Shown piece after piece: positions 52,280-62,076 of a DNA stretch of 64,000 bases; the stretch's first letter is position 1, and every line of letters starts with the position of its first letter. The DNA comes from an uncultured Duncaniella sp. GTDB taxonomy: Bacteria > Bacteroidota > Bacteroidia > Bacteroidales > Muribaculaceae. The stretch lies in the NCBI GenBank assembly GCA_910578515.1, contig CAJTQR010000001.1, positions 124,001 through 188,000 on the forward strand, written 5' to 3'. The notes under the pieces are model-generated. The model had not been told where the DNA came from and made no database searches. It worked only from the letters and a program-made list of their open reading frames with translations. The translations under genes and the position numbers were made by a program.

Positions 52280-53308
52280 ATGAAACTATTTGAAAATAGA
52301 ATAGGCTGGATAATAGACCTTATATTTTGCCTTGGCTTCATGCCTCTGATTATATTTCTTGGACCGACTTACTATTGGTTGGCGGTATATCCGACGTTTG
52401 CGTATGTGTCAATAGTTTGGTTATATGTGGTTTACTTTGCCATCCGTTTTTCCGGAATGCCGCGAATGCTGATGGGGCAGAAGTATGGACTTATACTGCT
52501 CGTCTTGGTGATAGTATTGCTTGGGAACTATCTGCTTTCCCAATATCCGTTGCCTAAGGTGACATTCAATACCACTGCGCTGACTGATTTATATAATGAT
52601 ATCCGTCATTCCAGCCAGACTATGGGCGTATGGCTGATGTTCTCGATTGTTCTGGGTTATTCCTTGTCCATGTCGTTTATCATGGAACTGTACAATCAGA
52701 TGATACTTAAAAAGGAGATGGAGATTCAGAAAAACAATGCGGAGCTTGCCATGTTTAAGGCGCAGATAAATCCTCATTTTTTATTTAACACTCTTAATTC
52801 TCTTTATAGCCTGCTCATCGGGACTTCTGAAAAGGCTGAGAATGCATTCATAAAATTCATTGATTTGGTAAAATATACCTACACAAGTGTTGATAATGAG
52901 ACCGTGACAGTGAAAGATGAAATTGTCTATATGAGTAATTATATAGAATTACAGATGCTCCGTCTCAATGAACACACTTTAGTGAAATGGAGTTATGATG
53001 TGGATGACGACTCCGCACAGCTTCCTCCGATGATAATGATTACATTTTTGGAAAATGTGTTTAAGTATGGAGTCTCATCTCATCGTGACTGCATGATACT
53101 GATTCATCTTTCACTTAAAAATGGGTTGTTGATGTTGACAACTGAAAATGAAATTGTGAAGCATTCTGATGAATTTCGCACGGATGCTCCAGTCGGTATA
53201 GAGAATTGTAAAGCTCGTCTAAACACGTTGTTTAATGACAAGTATGAACTCTCGGTATCGGATACTGATGGTAAATATAAAGTAAATCTCAAAATTCGGC
53301 TTAAATGA
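52280..53308 (+). CDS. LytS/YehU-type membrane sensor histidine kinase
   Basis: A 342-residue kinase of the His_kinase (PF06580) family. Four membrane segments (about 11-28, 36-57, 68-87 and 115-136) precede the phospho-acceptor His166 in NPHFLFNTLNSL. The ATP-binding domain has ITFLENVFKYGVSSH as the N box and GIENCKARLNTLF as the glycine-poor G1 region. It overlaps its response regulator gene by four bases. The pair is divergent from susC, so regulation of the polysaccharide locus is likely, although no large extracellular sensor domain is present. Confidence 0.9.
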   Translation: MKLFENRIGWIIDLIFCLGFMPLIIFLGPTYYWLAVYPTFAYVSIVWLYVVYFAIRFSGMPRMLMGQKYGLILLVLVIVLLGNYLLSQYPLPKVTFNTTALTDLYNDIRHSSQTMGVWLMFSIVLGYSLSMSFIMELYNQMILKKEMEIQKNNAELAMFKAQINPHFLFNTLNSLYSLLIGTSEKAENAFIKFIDLVKYTYTSVDNETVTVKDEIVYMSNYIELQMLRLNEHTLVKWSYDVDDDSAQLPPMIMITFLENVFKYGVSSHRDCMILIHLSLKNGLLMLTTENEIVKHSDEFRTDAPVGIENCKARLNTLFNDKYELSVSDTDGKYKVNLKIRLK

Positions 53309-53994
53309 ATAATATTATAAAATGTATTGCCATTGATGATGAGCCGCTTGCATTGCTTGTTATTTCGAAATTTTGCGAACGTCATGGCAATATGGAACTC
53401 GTAACATATTCTGACCCTTTGGAGGGATTTGCTGCTATGAAGGAGCAGAAATTTGATTTGTTGTTCCTTGACATAGAGATGGAGGGTCTTAACGGACTTG
53501 CAATTGCGAGCGAACTCCCGGAGGATATGTGCTTTATATTTACCACTGCGTATCTGCATTATGCTGTGGATGGATTCAATCTGGATGCGGTTGATTATCT
53601 CCACAAGCCGTTTTCATATGAGCGATTTGTTAAGGCCGTGGAGCGAGCGCTTAAACGGATTGATTATAATAAACATTCCTTACTCAGGCGATGTATCGTG
53701 GTTAAGCAGGAATACAACAATATATCGATTCCTCTTTCCGAGATAGTTTATATAGAGGCGATGGAGGGGTATTCAAAAATTTTCAGGACTGACGGGAAGT
53801 GTACTATATCGAGAGTAATATTGAAAGTTATTGGAGCTATGCTTCCTGAAGATGATTTTGTGAGAATACATAGGTCGTATATCGTGGCGAAAGATAAGAT
53901 AGAAAGCTATACCCGACAGAATGTCAGATTGGTTAATGGAGTGACGCTTCCGATAGGACGCCAATATGGCATTAATTTTCAAAATCCTCAATAA
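53305..53994 (+). CDS. LytTR-family response regulator
   Basis: A 229-residue regulator with a receiver domain (Asp11/Asp12, phospho-acceptor Asp56 in LLFLDIEMEG, YLHKPFSYERFVKAVERAL). A LytTR DNA-binding domain follows at about 135-229 (IVYIEAMEGYSKIF, FVRIHRSYIVAKDKI). Such regulators bind direct repeats. It is translated from an ATGA overlap with the kinase. A terminator shared with the convergent GH2 gene follows. Confidence 0.93.
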   Translation: MNNIIKCIAIDDEPLALLVISKFCERHGNMELVTYSDPLEGFAAMKEQKFDLLFLDIEMEGLNGLAIASELPEDMCFIFTTAYLHYAVDGFNLDAVDYLHKPFSYERFVKAVERALKRIDYNKHSLLRRCIVVKQEYNNISIPLSEIVYIEAMEGYSKIFRTDGKCTISRVILKVIGAMLPEDDFVRIHRSYIVAKDKIESYTRQNVRLVNGVTLPIGRQYGINFQNPQ

Positions 53995-54004
53995 TAAATG
54001 AATT

Positions 54005-54044
54005 AAGCAGGAGTGATGACTTATACAAAGAATCACTCCTGCTT
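54005..54044. terminator. Bidirectional terminator between response regulator and GH2 genes
   Basis: A perfect 13-bp stem (54005-54017, 54032-54044) with a 14-base loop. A T run follows on the plus strand. The convergent GH2 gene ends 47 bp away. Confidence 0.85.
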
Positions 54045-54090
54045 TTGCTTTGGTTAAGATTGATAAATCAATTATCAATCGGTCGCTTAC

Positions 54091-56943
54091 TTACTTCAAT
54101 TTTGGCTTTAATTCATCGGGTGAATCGTTGGTATACATTTTTATTGGCGGCGTCTGTTTGGTAAAGAAATTGCTTACAGTTTCCACGTCGAGGTTTAGCG
54201 CAGGATTGAACTCATCGCTTTTCATGTAATCAAGAATTGCGTTTCGCATACGTCGTCCTACAATACGCTTGTCAAGATTATCCGCTATATTCATGGTGGT
54301 CATGAGCAGTTTTCCATTCAGGACATTAGCCTCAATAAGCATTCCTAACTTTCGGCTGATATGCCATGTGTCAATAGGCTGTATTGGTGATTGGTAATCA
54401 GCTGGAAGTTCCATTAGGTTCATTACCTGAGCTCGGTTAAGGAGTTCCCACCAGTTCAGATTGCTCCAATCATCAGTTGGGAAATTGTGACTGAACAGTG
54501 GGTGAGTGGTGTCAATATATGCACCGGTGGTGTGTGGCGGACGCATCTTAAACCAACTTGTATTCCAGAAGACCGGAAGGTAGTGCTGAACAACATCACT
54601 GCCAAGAGTCACTTTACCGGCGGCTGCAATCAATACCTTGCCTCCATTTCTCAAAATTTCGATAGCCTTGGAGTTAAGAGAGTCTGTAAAATATATATCA
54701 TTATCCGGGAAAGAAATTTTTTCCTCAGGATAAACCCAAAATTCCCAATGGTTTTTCGCTTGGTTAGGAATCATGGCTGTCAGAGTAAGTTTTGTTGGGG
54801 TATCAATATTGTCAAGATGGAGAGAGATAGTACCACACTGATGATTTTTCCCCACATTGACATCGCCTATTGACCATTCTCCTTGAGTATATGTTTTTCC
54901 ATCATTGTCAGTGATGGTATATTTCAGCGTCGCATCCGTTATCGATGATGCTGAGGCGTTCATCACTTCGATGGGCACTGCAAAACTGTCAGTATTTGAA
55001 AATACAAATTTAGGGAATCGAGCTAAAGGGACAATGTCGTTGCAGAATTCTCTCCATTCAGGAGCTGTAACATATCCCTTTTCTTTCCAAAATACATTGA
55101 GTACACCTTCAAGAGCAGTGCCTTGACCGCTGTAATCATTTAGGGCAAGCAACTGGAATCCGCTGTAATTTGGAGTGCGCAGGTTTCGTTCTATTTCATA
55201 TTTATAGCAGAGAGTCTGAAGCTTTCCACTTGACATAAGGAATTTCTCTGCCATTTCCTTCATGCCATTATTGCATAGAAGATTTCTGAATATTTCGAAA
55301 TTCTTGGCTTTGTATGCTCCGGTATATTGTGAAATCTCTTTGAAATCAGGGAAGGCACACCATTGCCCTTGCTCGTGGCTTAATATCGGTTCCGTATTAA
55401 CTGGCTTCTCTGCAGTGGGTTTGAAATTACGAGGGAGCTTCATTTCATCGGCAAAATCATCATTGCTGGATGGCTGTGATTTATGCCAGGTGAGACCTCT
55501 TGCGCCACCTTTTACATGGTATTCACTACCATCATCCCAAGCCCATCCGCCTCCTACAGATGCCCCACAGTAGACTTTAGTTGCATCGTATTTTTTCATT
55601 TCATTCACCCAGTAATTGCAATACGGGACCCAGTTTCCTGCTGGTTCGTTACCAGCTGCCATCATTACAAAAGAAGGGTGGTTTCCATAGCTATCAACTA
55701 TTCGTTTGGACTCCTCAAGCAGGTAGCTGTCAATATCCATACCTGCATTTAACTTAACTCCGTGGTTTGGCCATGATGGACCTTCAGGTTGAAGATAAAT
55801 TCCAACCTTGTCCGCAGCAGAAAATGCAGCTTCCGGTGGACAATAGCTATGGAAGCGCATCATATTAATTCCATATTCCTTGCATTTTTCAAAAATCGCT
55901 CTCCAGGATGCTTCATCTGTGGGAGGATATCCAGTCAATGGGAAACAGCAATTTCCAACTGTCCCTCTAATATAAGCAGGACGCCCGTTTATGAGGAAGT
56001 TATGCCCTTGGATAGAAAAATCACGCATGCCAAATGTGGTTTCAAGCGTATCATTTCCGACAGTTACATTTAGAGAATATGTGACAGGATTGAATTCATC
56101 CCATAGGCGCATTTTATCTCCCATATTAAGAGTAAATGTCAATGTGTCACCGGATATTTTAGGATTAGAAGCTTTAATAACTGACATATTATCGTTGTCA
56201 GTTGCTATTGCAGTGCTTTTGCTCAAATTCCCTTTTTTGCCTGTCAGAATAACATTAACAAGCGCTTTTTTTGCTGAAACATTCGGATAAACCCGGACGC
56301 TTTTGATAGAATTGTTTTTCGGCGTTGTATATAGGGTTAGATTGCCGACAACTCCATTCCAATTGCCTTGCGTCTGGTCTGTCACACTATGTGAATCTTG
56401 CCCAACACATACATTTTCAATGCCATTGTAAACAGTTAGGGCAATCTCATTCCTACTGCCGGGAATAATATAGTCGGTCACATCGTATTCATGAGGGGTG
56501 GAGAGCGACATCTGGTGCCCCACTTTATTTCCGTTTACGTATGGGGTGGTTTCTATATGAGGACGTTCAAGGTGCAGAATGACGCGTTTGCCTTTCCAAT
56601 TGGCGGGTACATCTACGTTGCGTTTGTAATAGGCATTCCCTACATATTCTTTATCTGGGGTGAGAAAAAATGGAAATTTAATATTCCCTTTTTCTCTATA
56701 TGGTGCCATATCCTCGCGGTAATAATATGACATATCATATAAAGAGCCTGTCCATTTAGTATTGGCATCCACATCATTACCTTTTCCATTGGTAAGCATG
56801 GACCCTGGAAGTGATATGGTATCATTATATATGGGAGTATCTCCAAATCCAAACGCCCATTTGCCCGAAAGATTGATACTTTCGCGTGCAGATATCCCTG
56901 ACGCTAATAGCAGAGTTGAAAGTAGCAAAGTGTACTTTTTCAT
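54091..56943 (-). CDS. Glycoside hydrolase family 2 enzyme
   Basis: A 950-residue exported glycosidase. A signal peptide (to about residue 19) precedes a jelly-roll sugar-binding domain, an immunoglobulin-like domain and a TIM barrel. The acid/base Glu is in GNEP (NHPSFVMMAAGNEP, about 416-429), and SHEQGQW near 520 probably holds the nucleophile. About 300 residues of extra C-terminal beta domains follow. GH2 members include beta-galactosidases, beta-glucuronidases and beta-mannosidases; the specificity here is not clear. It is 5 bp behind the GH35 gene, so both act on the same glycan, probably in the periplasm. Confidence 0.88.
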   Translation of the reverse strand: MKKYTLLLSTLLLASGISARESINLSGKWAFGFGDTPIYNDTISLPGSMLTNGKGNDVDANTKWTGSLYDMSYYYREDMAPYREKGNIKFPFFLTPDKEYVGNAYYKRNVDVPANWKGKRVILHLERPHIETTPYVNGNKVGHQMSLSTPHEYDVTDYIIPGSRNEIALTVYNGIENVCVGQDSHSVTDQTQGNWNGVVGNLTLYTTPKNNSIKSVRVYPNVSAKKALVNVILTGKKGNLSKSTAIATDNDNMSVIKASNPKISGDTLTFTLNMGDKMRLWDEFNPVTYSLNVTVGNDTLETTFGMRDFSIQGHNFLINGRPAYIRGTVGNCCFPLTGYPPTDEASWRAIFEKCKEYGINMMRFHSYCPPEAAFSAADKVGIYLQPEGPSWPNHGVKLNAGMDIDSYLLEESKRIVDSYGNHPSFVMMAAGNEPAGNWVPYCNYWVNEMKKYDATKVYCGASVGGGWAWDDGSEYHVKGGARGLTWHKSQPSSNDDFADEMKLPRNFKPTAEKPVNTEPILSHEQGQWCAFPDFKEISQYTGAYKAKNFEIFRNLLCNNGMKEMAEKFLMSSGKLQTLCYKYEIERNLRTPNYSGFQLLALNDYSGQGTALEGVLNVFWKEKGYVTAPEWREFCNDIVPLARFPKFVFSNTDSFAVPIEVMNASASSITDATLKYTITDNDGKTYTQGEWSIGDVNVGKNHQCGTISLHLDNIDTPTKLTLTAMIPNQAKNHWEFWVYPEEKISFPDNDIYFTDSLNSKAIEILRNGGKVLIAAAGKVTLGSDVVQHYLPVFWNTSWFKMRPPHTTGAYIDTTHPLFSHNFPTDDWSNLNWWELLNRAQVMNLMELPADYQSPIQPIDTWHISRKLGMLIEANVLNGKLLMTTMNIADNLDKRIVGRRMRNAILDYMKSDEFNPALNLDVETVSNFFTKQTPPIKMYTNDSPDELKPKLK

Positions 56944-56948
56944 TACAT

Positions 56949-58976
56949 TTATATTATTGAGATATTCATTACTTCTTCACCAGGAGTGGTGTCAGCTTCA
57001 TCTGGGAAATAAACTGGCATGTCTGATTGCAACGGTAGGATGCGTAATTCTAACTCTTGGCAATCTGATGGCAATCGCCATAGTCCATATAGAAATGGAC
57101 GGCCGTTATAAAAATTATCATCAATTAGTTTTCCGTTGCAATATAGACGCGCTACATCGCCACGATAATCTATTTTTAGTAATCGGTCCGCTCGCTCTGT
57201 GCTATCCGGCAGATTCTGGATTTTATAAACAGCAGCGTGCTCAAAATCTTTGTCTTCAGGGGATTCAGCTGCCTTGTTAATGCCAATTGTTATTTTACGG
57301 ATACCCGTAGGTTCCTCTAATTTTGAGATGGAAGGAGATGGAAGCTCAGGAAGTATGGCCTCTTCCTCCAAAAATAGATGTGAAGCCTCATCGGGTGTTA
57401 GTAAATAGATGTTTGCATAGACTGGCTTGGCTGTCCCCAGAGGTTTCACATTTTTCAAAATTTTGTTGCCAATAGCAATTTCAGTGGAGATACCTGGAAT
57501 CTGTTCAAGATATATCTTTCCGTTACGTTTTGAAATCAGTTGGGCGGTAGCATATCGTATGCCGTCAATATTTACAGGAAATATGCAGATTGTACCAGCA
57601 GGTATGGTAATCGGTTTAGATGGAAACTTTACACCACAAATATGAAATTGTATATCATGTTTATCAGATAATTTTTGAAGACGCTCATAATTGTTGATAA
57701 AAACAAATGCTGAATCTCCAAGACTTCGGTATGACCATCTAAGAGAAGAGTCATCACCTTTGGGTATATCTTGAAGGCATGGGAACGTAGCTTCCATTGG
57801 AGCAAATGTCTCTGCGTAATCATTCATGAAGAGATGAAGTTTTCTCAAAGTATAATAATGCGGATATTTTTGACCGAATTCTCCCAAAGGAGCTTGGAAG
57901 TCATATGTCTTAACCGGCAGGTCATTATAGTTTGTAGCTGGAGTGCGCTGCGTCTCATTGAGATATATCTCACCATCAGGATTTGTGCCTCCATGATACA
58001 TATAATATCCAAGAAGGTTGCTCCCGCTGCCAAGTTTGACAACGGCGAGTGAATAAGCATCTTCAGGGTAAATCCATGGTCTGCGGTGATAAGATGCCAT
58101 CATTCCTCCACCTAATTCGCACGTGAAATAGGGATATTGCTCATCGCCTGAGGTGATTTTTTCTTTTTGGTTGCCGAGTTGTTCGGTAGCTATGGCTGTA
58201 GAACTGCGAAACTCCTTGAAATTAAAAGCCTTGTAATAATTACCAACGGTGGGTTGGATAGAACGTTCCCAAAATCCATCAGCGTAGTCCCCGTAAAGAG
58301 GTATCATCTCTCCGAAAGGCACTGGGGTGCGCAGTTCTGGCCAACCGGTACGGGTGTAAAATGGCAAGTCATATCCAATCTTTGTTGCAATGTCTTTTAA
58401 CGCCATTAAATATGACCCATGTCCTCGATATTCATTGTCAAATTGGCATGCTATTATAGGACCGCCATCCTTCCATTGTAGACCTTGAATCTGAGTGAAT
58501 ATCTGCCGATAAAGTTTCTCTACATAAGATAAAAATAACACATCTTCCGAGCGGGATTTGACATTCTTGCTGAATATCCAGTCTGGGATACCGCCATTAC
58601 GTACTTCTCCATGGCAAAAAGGACCTATACGGAGGACCACAGGTATATCCTGATTTTTGCAGAGTTCGATGAATTTTCGTAAATTACGGCTTCCACTCCA
58701 GTTAAATACTCCTTCTTTTTCCTCAATGTGGTTCCAAAATACATATGTGGCGATTATGGAGACGCCCCCATCTTTCATTTTTTTGATTTCTGTTTCCCAC
58801 TCGTTATCTGGAATACGAGAGTAGTGCATTTCACCCATAACAGGTGCAACGCGCTTTCCATCGATTAATAAACTCTTTGAATCCCACGTGACTTCATGAT
58901 TGTTATTTGCTGATATCTCACCCCATGTCAGTGTTGGTACCAGGAACAACATGGATACTAATGCTTGCTTTATCAT
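56949..58976 (-). CDS. Glycoside hydrolase family 35 beta-galactosidase
   Basis: A 675-residue exported enzyme. A signal peptide of about 19 residues is followed by the GH35 barrel: GEMHYSRIP, YVFWNHIEEKEGVFNWSGSRNL, LRIGPFCHGEVRNGGIP, then CQFDNEY with the acid/base Glu and TCELGGGM with the likely nucleophile Glu. Canonical enzymes read ENEYG and TEFWDGW, so this is a divergent branch seen in Bacteroidales. Beta-sandwich domains fill the C-terminal third. It is the first gene of a two-gene unit with the GH2. Galactose-specific activity is likely but not certain. Confidence 0.88.
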   Translation of the reverse strand: MIKQALVSMLFLVPTLTWGEISANNNHEVTWDSKSLLIDGKRVAPVMGEMHYSRIPDNEWETEIKKMKDGGVSIIATYVFWNHIEEKEGVFNWSGSRNLRKFIELCKNQDIPVVLRIGPFCHGEVRNGGIPDWIFSKNVKSRSEDVLFLSYVEKLYRQIFTQIQGLQWKDGGPIIACQFDNEYRGHGSYLMALKDIATKIGYDLPFYTRTGWPELRTPVPFGEMIPLYGDYADGFWERSIQPTVGNYYKAFNFKEFRSSTAIATEQLGNQKEKITSGDEQYPYFTCELGGGMMASYHRRPWIYPEDAYSLAVVKLGSGSNLLGYYMYHGGTNPDGEIYLNETQRTPATNYNDLPVKTYDFQAPLGEFGQKYPHYYTLRKLHLFMNDYAETFAPMEATFPCLQDIPKGDDSSLRWSYRSLGDSAFVFINNYERLQKLSDKHDIQFHICGVKFPSKPITIPAGTICIFPVNIDGIRYATAQLISKRNGKIYLEQIPGISTEIAIGNKILKNVKPLGTAKPVYANIYLLTPDEASHLFLEEEAILPELPSPSISKLEEPTGIRKITIGINKAAESPEDKDFEHAAVYKIQNLPDSTERADRLLKIDYRGDVARLYCNGKLIDDNFYNGRPFLYGLWRLPSDCQELELRILPLQSDMPVYFPDEADTTPGEEVMNISII

Positions 58977-58999
58977 GTTCTATAATATTTAAGGTAATG

Positions 59000-59007
59000 C
59001 AAATTTA
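59000..59007 (-). promoter_or_regulatory. -7 element for GH35-GH2 unit
   Basis: TAAATTTG on the minus strand, 24 bp before the GH35 ATG, the same box as at susC. The -33 region is weak, which fits activator dependence. The remaining gap up to 59149 shows nothing else. Confidence 0.5.
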
Positions 59008-59149
59008 GCTTTTTTTGGTAAAAAATCATATTTTGGCATATATAAAAATATATTGCTGTCCGATAAAAACTTATTATAAAGTATCTGATGTAAGATAAAA
59101 GAACAATCCATTATCGGCAAATGCTTTCATAATAGAAGACTGGTTGGAA

Positions 59150-60022
59150 TTATTGTTTGTGCTGAGTAAATCGGTCGATGATTTGCTCCAGCACTATGAG
59201 CCTTTCGGGGTCCTCCCAGATTATGGGATTGGCCGTGATATTGAACGAATTGATACGGACGTTGTCCTTGATTCCAAGGTTCCGGAAGTCACCGGATGTA
59301 AATGCGTCCAATTCAGATTTGGTTACGATATAGCTCCGGCGGGTTCTTATCCTTCCAAACCGACCGGAGGATGGCAGCATTATTGGAAAGATTCTTTTGA
59401 GGATATAGTTTGGAGGACATGGGATTCCCGCGGTGGTCTGAGGGAGGATTGTATCTGTTATGTTATAATGATTATGTATTTCCTCTCCTAAAAAGGCATA
59501 GCTTACAACGACTCGATACAATGTATCTTCGGTGTCGTTCTGTACATAGGAACCGGTAGGGGAGATGTTCACATGAAAGGGTAGAATGTGCCGCGTCGTT
59601 ACCTCATATTTGCCTTGTTCTGTCCGTATGGAAGTGACGTCAGGGAAAAACCATCGGCAGAAGAAAATCACCCCCATGTTAAGTATGGAGCTTAATGCAA
59701 GAATCACAAAAATATGCAACAGCCTCGTTGTTTTTAACCATTTCTTGCATCCTCGTGCCTTTTCTATTGTCAGAATGGTTAGGATTAATGTCAGCAGTAT
59801 CGAGATGCATGCATAGATGACAGTGCAGATATTATACCTACAAAGGTAATAGTATAATACAAAAGAGCATAAAGTAAGACCGATACAGGATAATGCCAGT
59901 ATTATTGGTGATGTAGGTTGACTAACTTGATTTTTACGCTGATAGCTGATTTGCCACTTGGTCAAAAGCCAAATTAATAATGTTGTCATAATGACAAACA
60001 ATAGCATAGCGCATACATCCAT
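59150..60022 (-). CDS. Membrane protein of unknown function
   Basis: A 290-residue protein I do not recognise. Four hydrophobic segments fill the first 130 residues (DVCAMLLFVIMTTLLIWLL at the start, then two in 40-85, then LLHIFVILALSSILNMGVIF). The last 150 residues are soluble and probably outside the membrane. They are mostly beta-strand in character, with GKYEVTTRHILPFHVNISPTG and RFGRIRTRRSYIVTKSELD. The ATG at 60022 is chosen because a promoter overlaps the longer frame. It is a single-gene unit between dnaK and the polysaccharide locus. Confidence 0.75.
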   Translation of the reverse strand: MDVCAMLLFVIMTTLLIWLLTKWQISYQRKNQVSQPTSPIILALSCIGLTLCSFVLYYYLCRYNICTVIYACISILLTLILTILTIEKARGCKKWLKTTRLLHIFVILALSSILNMGVIFFCRWFFPDVTSIRTEQGKYEVTTRHILPFHVNISPTGSYVQNDTEDTLYRVVVSYAFLGEEIHNHYNITDTILPQTTAGIPCPPNYILKRIFPIMLPSSGRFGRIRTRRSYIVTKSELDAFTSGDFRNLGIKDNVRINSFNITANPIIWEDPERLIVLEQIIDRFTQHKQ

Positions 60023-60059
60023 AATTTCTGCTTTCTTGGTAATGAGTGAGTATTTGATG

Positions 60060-60090
60060 CAAATATAATCCAATTATCCGTAACAGACAA
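60060..60090 (-). promoter_or_regulatory. Promoter of the unknown membrane protein gene
   Basis: On the minus strand TTG (60090-60088), a 20-bp spacer and TATATTTG (60067-60060), 37 bp before the ATG at 60022. Confidence 0.75.
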
Positions 60091-60117
60091 GAAATATTGA
60101 AGTCAGGGGACAAAATA

Positions 60118-60151
60118 AAAAATAGCGTAACCAATTGGTTACGCTATTTTT
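60118..60151 (-). terminator. Terminator after dnaK
   Basis: A perfect 34-bp palindrome centred on CCAATTGG, with A-rich and T-rich ends, 20 bp after the dnaK stop. Confidence 0.9.
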
Positions 60152-60171
60152 ATCAGTTGTTGTGATGTTTA

Positions 60172-62076
60172 TTACTTCACTTCCTCGAATTCTACATCGT
60201 CCACATGTCCTTCACCAGGGTTAGAGGGACCTGCTTGTGGACCAGCCTGTGCACCAGGATTTGCTCCAGATGCCTGCTGGGCATTGAGGATTTCCTGCTG
60301 GATGGCACCGAATGTCTGTTGAATTTCATTGATAGCAGCGTCAATGCCTGCAAGGTCTTGTGCTTTGTGAGCTTCTTTAAGCTTAGAGAGGGCGTTTTCA
60401 ATAGTAGCCTTCTTGTCTGCTGGAATCTTATCGCCAAGTTCCTGAATCTGCTTCTCAGTTTGGAATATCACTGTGTCAGCGTGATTGAGCTTGTCAATTT
60501 TCTCCTTTTCCTTAGCATCGGCTGCTGCGTTAGCTTCTGCTTCCTTCTTCATTCTTTCGATTTCAGCGTCGGTCAAACCACTTGATGCTTCAATACGGAT
60601 ACTTTGTTCCTTACCGGTGGCTTTATCTTTAGCTGATACGTTAAGGATACCGTTGGCGTCAACTTCGAAGGTTACTTCAATCTGAGGTATGCCGCGGGGT
60701 GCAGGTGCAATACCGTCAAGATGGAACTTACCAAGGGTCTTGTCATCCTTAGCCATCGGACGTTCACCCTGAAGAACATGAATTTCAACTGAGGGCTGAT
60801 TGTCGGCTGCTGTTGAGAAGGTTTCGCTCTTACGGGTAGGAATAGTGGTATTTGCTTCAATCATCTTTGTCATTACGCCACCGAGAGTTTCGATACCGAT
60901 TGACAAAGGCACAACGTCAAGAAGAAGCACATCCTTTACATCGCCAGAAAGAACACCACCTTGAATAGCTGCACCTACTGCAACAACCTCATCCGGATTA
61001 ACACCCTTTGAAGGAGCCTTCCCGAAGAATTTCTCTACAACCTGCTGGATTGCGGGAATACGAGTTGAACCACCAACGAGAATTACCTCATCAATGTCTT
61101 TAGGTGTCATGCCTGCATCCTTAAGAGCTTGCTCGCAAGGTTTGATTGTAGCCTGAATCAGTTTGTCTGCAAGTTGTTCGAACTGAGCTCGAGTCAAGGT
61201 CTTTACCAAGTGCTTAGGACCGGTTGCGGTGGCTGTGATGTAAGGAAGATTGATTTCAGTAGATGTAGTTGATGAAAGTTCAATCTTTGCTTTCTCAGCA
61301 GCTTCTTTAAGACGCTGAAGGGCCATTGCATCCTGACGGAGGTCGATTCCTTCTTCTTTTTTGAATTCTTCTGCCAACCAGTCGATAATTACGTGGTCAA
61401 AGTCATCACCACCAAGGTGGGTATCACCATTAGTCGATTTTACTTCAAACACACCGTCACCGAGTTCGAGAATAGAAATATCGAATGTACCACCACCAAG
61501 GTCGAATACTGCGATTTTCTGGTCTTTGTTAGATTTGTCAAGACCATACGCGAGTGCGGCAGCGGTTGGTTCGTTTACAATACGTTTTACTGTAAGACCT
61601 GCGATTTCACCGGCTTCCTTGGTAGCTTGACGCTGAGAGTCGTTGAAGTAAGCAGGAACAGTGATAACAGCTTCAGTAACTGACTGTCCAAGATAATCCT
61701 CAGCAGTCTTCTTCATCTTCTGAAGAATCATAGCCGAGATTTCCTGAGGAGTATATTCACGTCCGTCGATATCAACACGAGGGGTGTTGTTGTCGCTACG
61801 GACCACTTTATAAGGCACACGGTCAATTTCTTTCTCTACCTGGTCGTAGGTTTCACCCATGAAACGTTTGATAGAGTTGATTGTGCGTTTTGGATTAGTG
61901 ATAGCCTGACGTTTTGCGGGGTCACCGACCTTACGTTCACCACCGTCAACGAATGCTACAATAGAAGGAGTTGTGTTACGACCTTCGCTGTTAGGAATAA
62001 CAACGGGGTCATTACCCTCAAGTACAGAGACGCATGAATTAGTAGTACCAAGGTCAATACCGATAATTTTTCCCAT
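60172..62076 (-). CDS. dnaK: Molecular chaperone DnaK (Hsp70)
   Basis: A 634-residue ATP-dependent chaperone. GKIIGIDLGTTNSCVSV at the N-terminus, FDLGGGTFDISILE near 193-206 and the VILVGGSTRIPAIQ motif near 333-346 form the ATPase domain. The substrate domain and helical lid follow, and the tail is rich in Ala, Gly and Gln, ending HVDDVEFEEVK (EEVD-like). No grpE or dnaJ is adjacent. The gap upstream (62077-62435) is AT-rich; I see no full-consensus promoter and no CIRCE element there, only near-matches such as CATTTTTG on the minus strand. Confidence 0.98.
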   Translation of the reverse strand: MGKIIGIDLGTTNSCVSVLEGNDPVVIPNSEGRNTTPSIVAFVDGGERKVGDPAKRQAITNPKRTINSIKRFMGETYDQVEKEIDRVPYKVVRSDNNTPRVDIDGREYTPQEISAMILQKMKKTAEDYLGQSVTEAVITVPAYFNDSQRQATKEAGEIAGLTVKRIVNEPTAAALAYGLDKSNKDQKIAVFDLGGGTFDISILELGDGVFEVKSTNGDTHLGGDDFDHVIIDWLAEEFKKEEGIDLRQDAMALQRLKEAAEKAKIELSSTTSTEINLPYITATATGPKHLVKTLTRAQFEQLADKLIQATIKPCEQALKDAGMTPKDIDEVILVGGSTRIPAIQQVVEKFFGKAPSKGVNPDEVVAVGAAIQGGVLSGDVKDVLLLDVVPLSIGIETLGGVMTKMIEANTTIPTRKSETFSTAADNQPSVEIHVLQGERPMAKDDKTLGKFHLDGIAPAPRGIPQIEVTFEVDANGILNVSAKDKATGKEQSIRIEASSGLTDAEIERMKKEAEANAAADAKEKEKIDKLNHADTVIFQTEKQIQELGDKIPADKKATIENALSKLKEAHKAQDLAGIDAAINEIQQTFGAIQQEILNAQQASGANPGAQAGPQAGPSNPGEGHVDDVEFEEVK

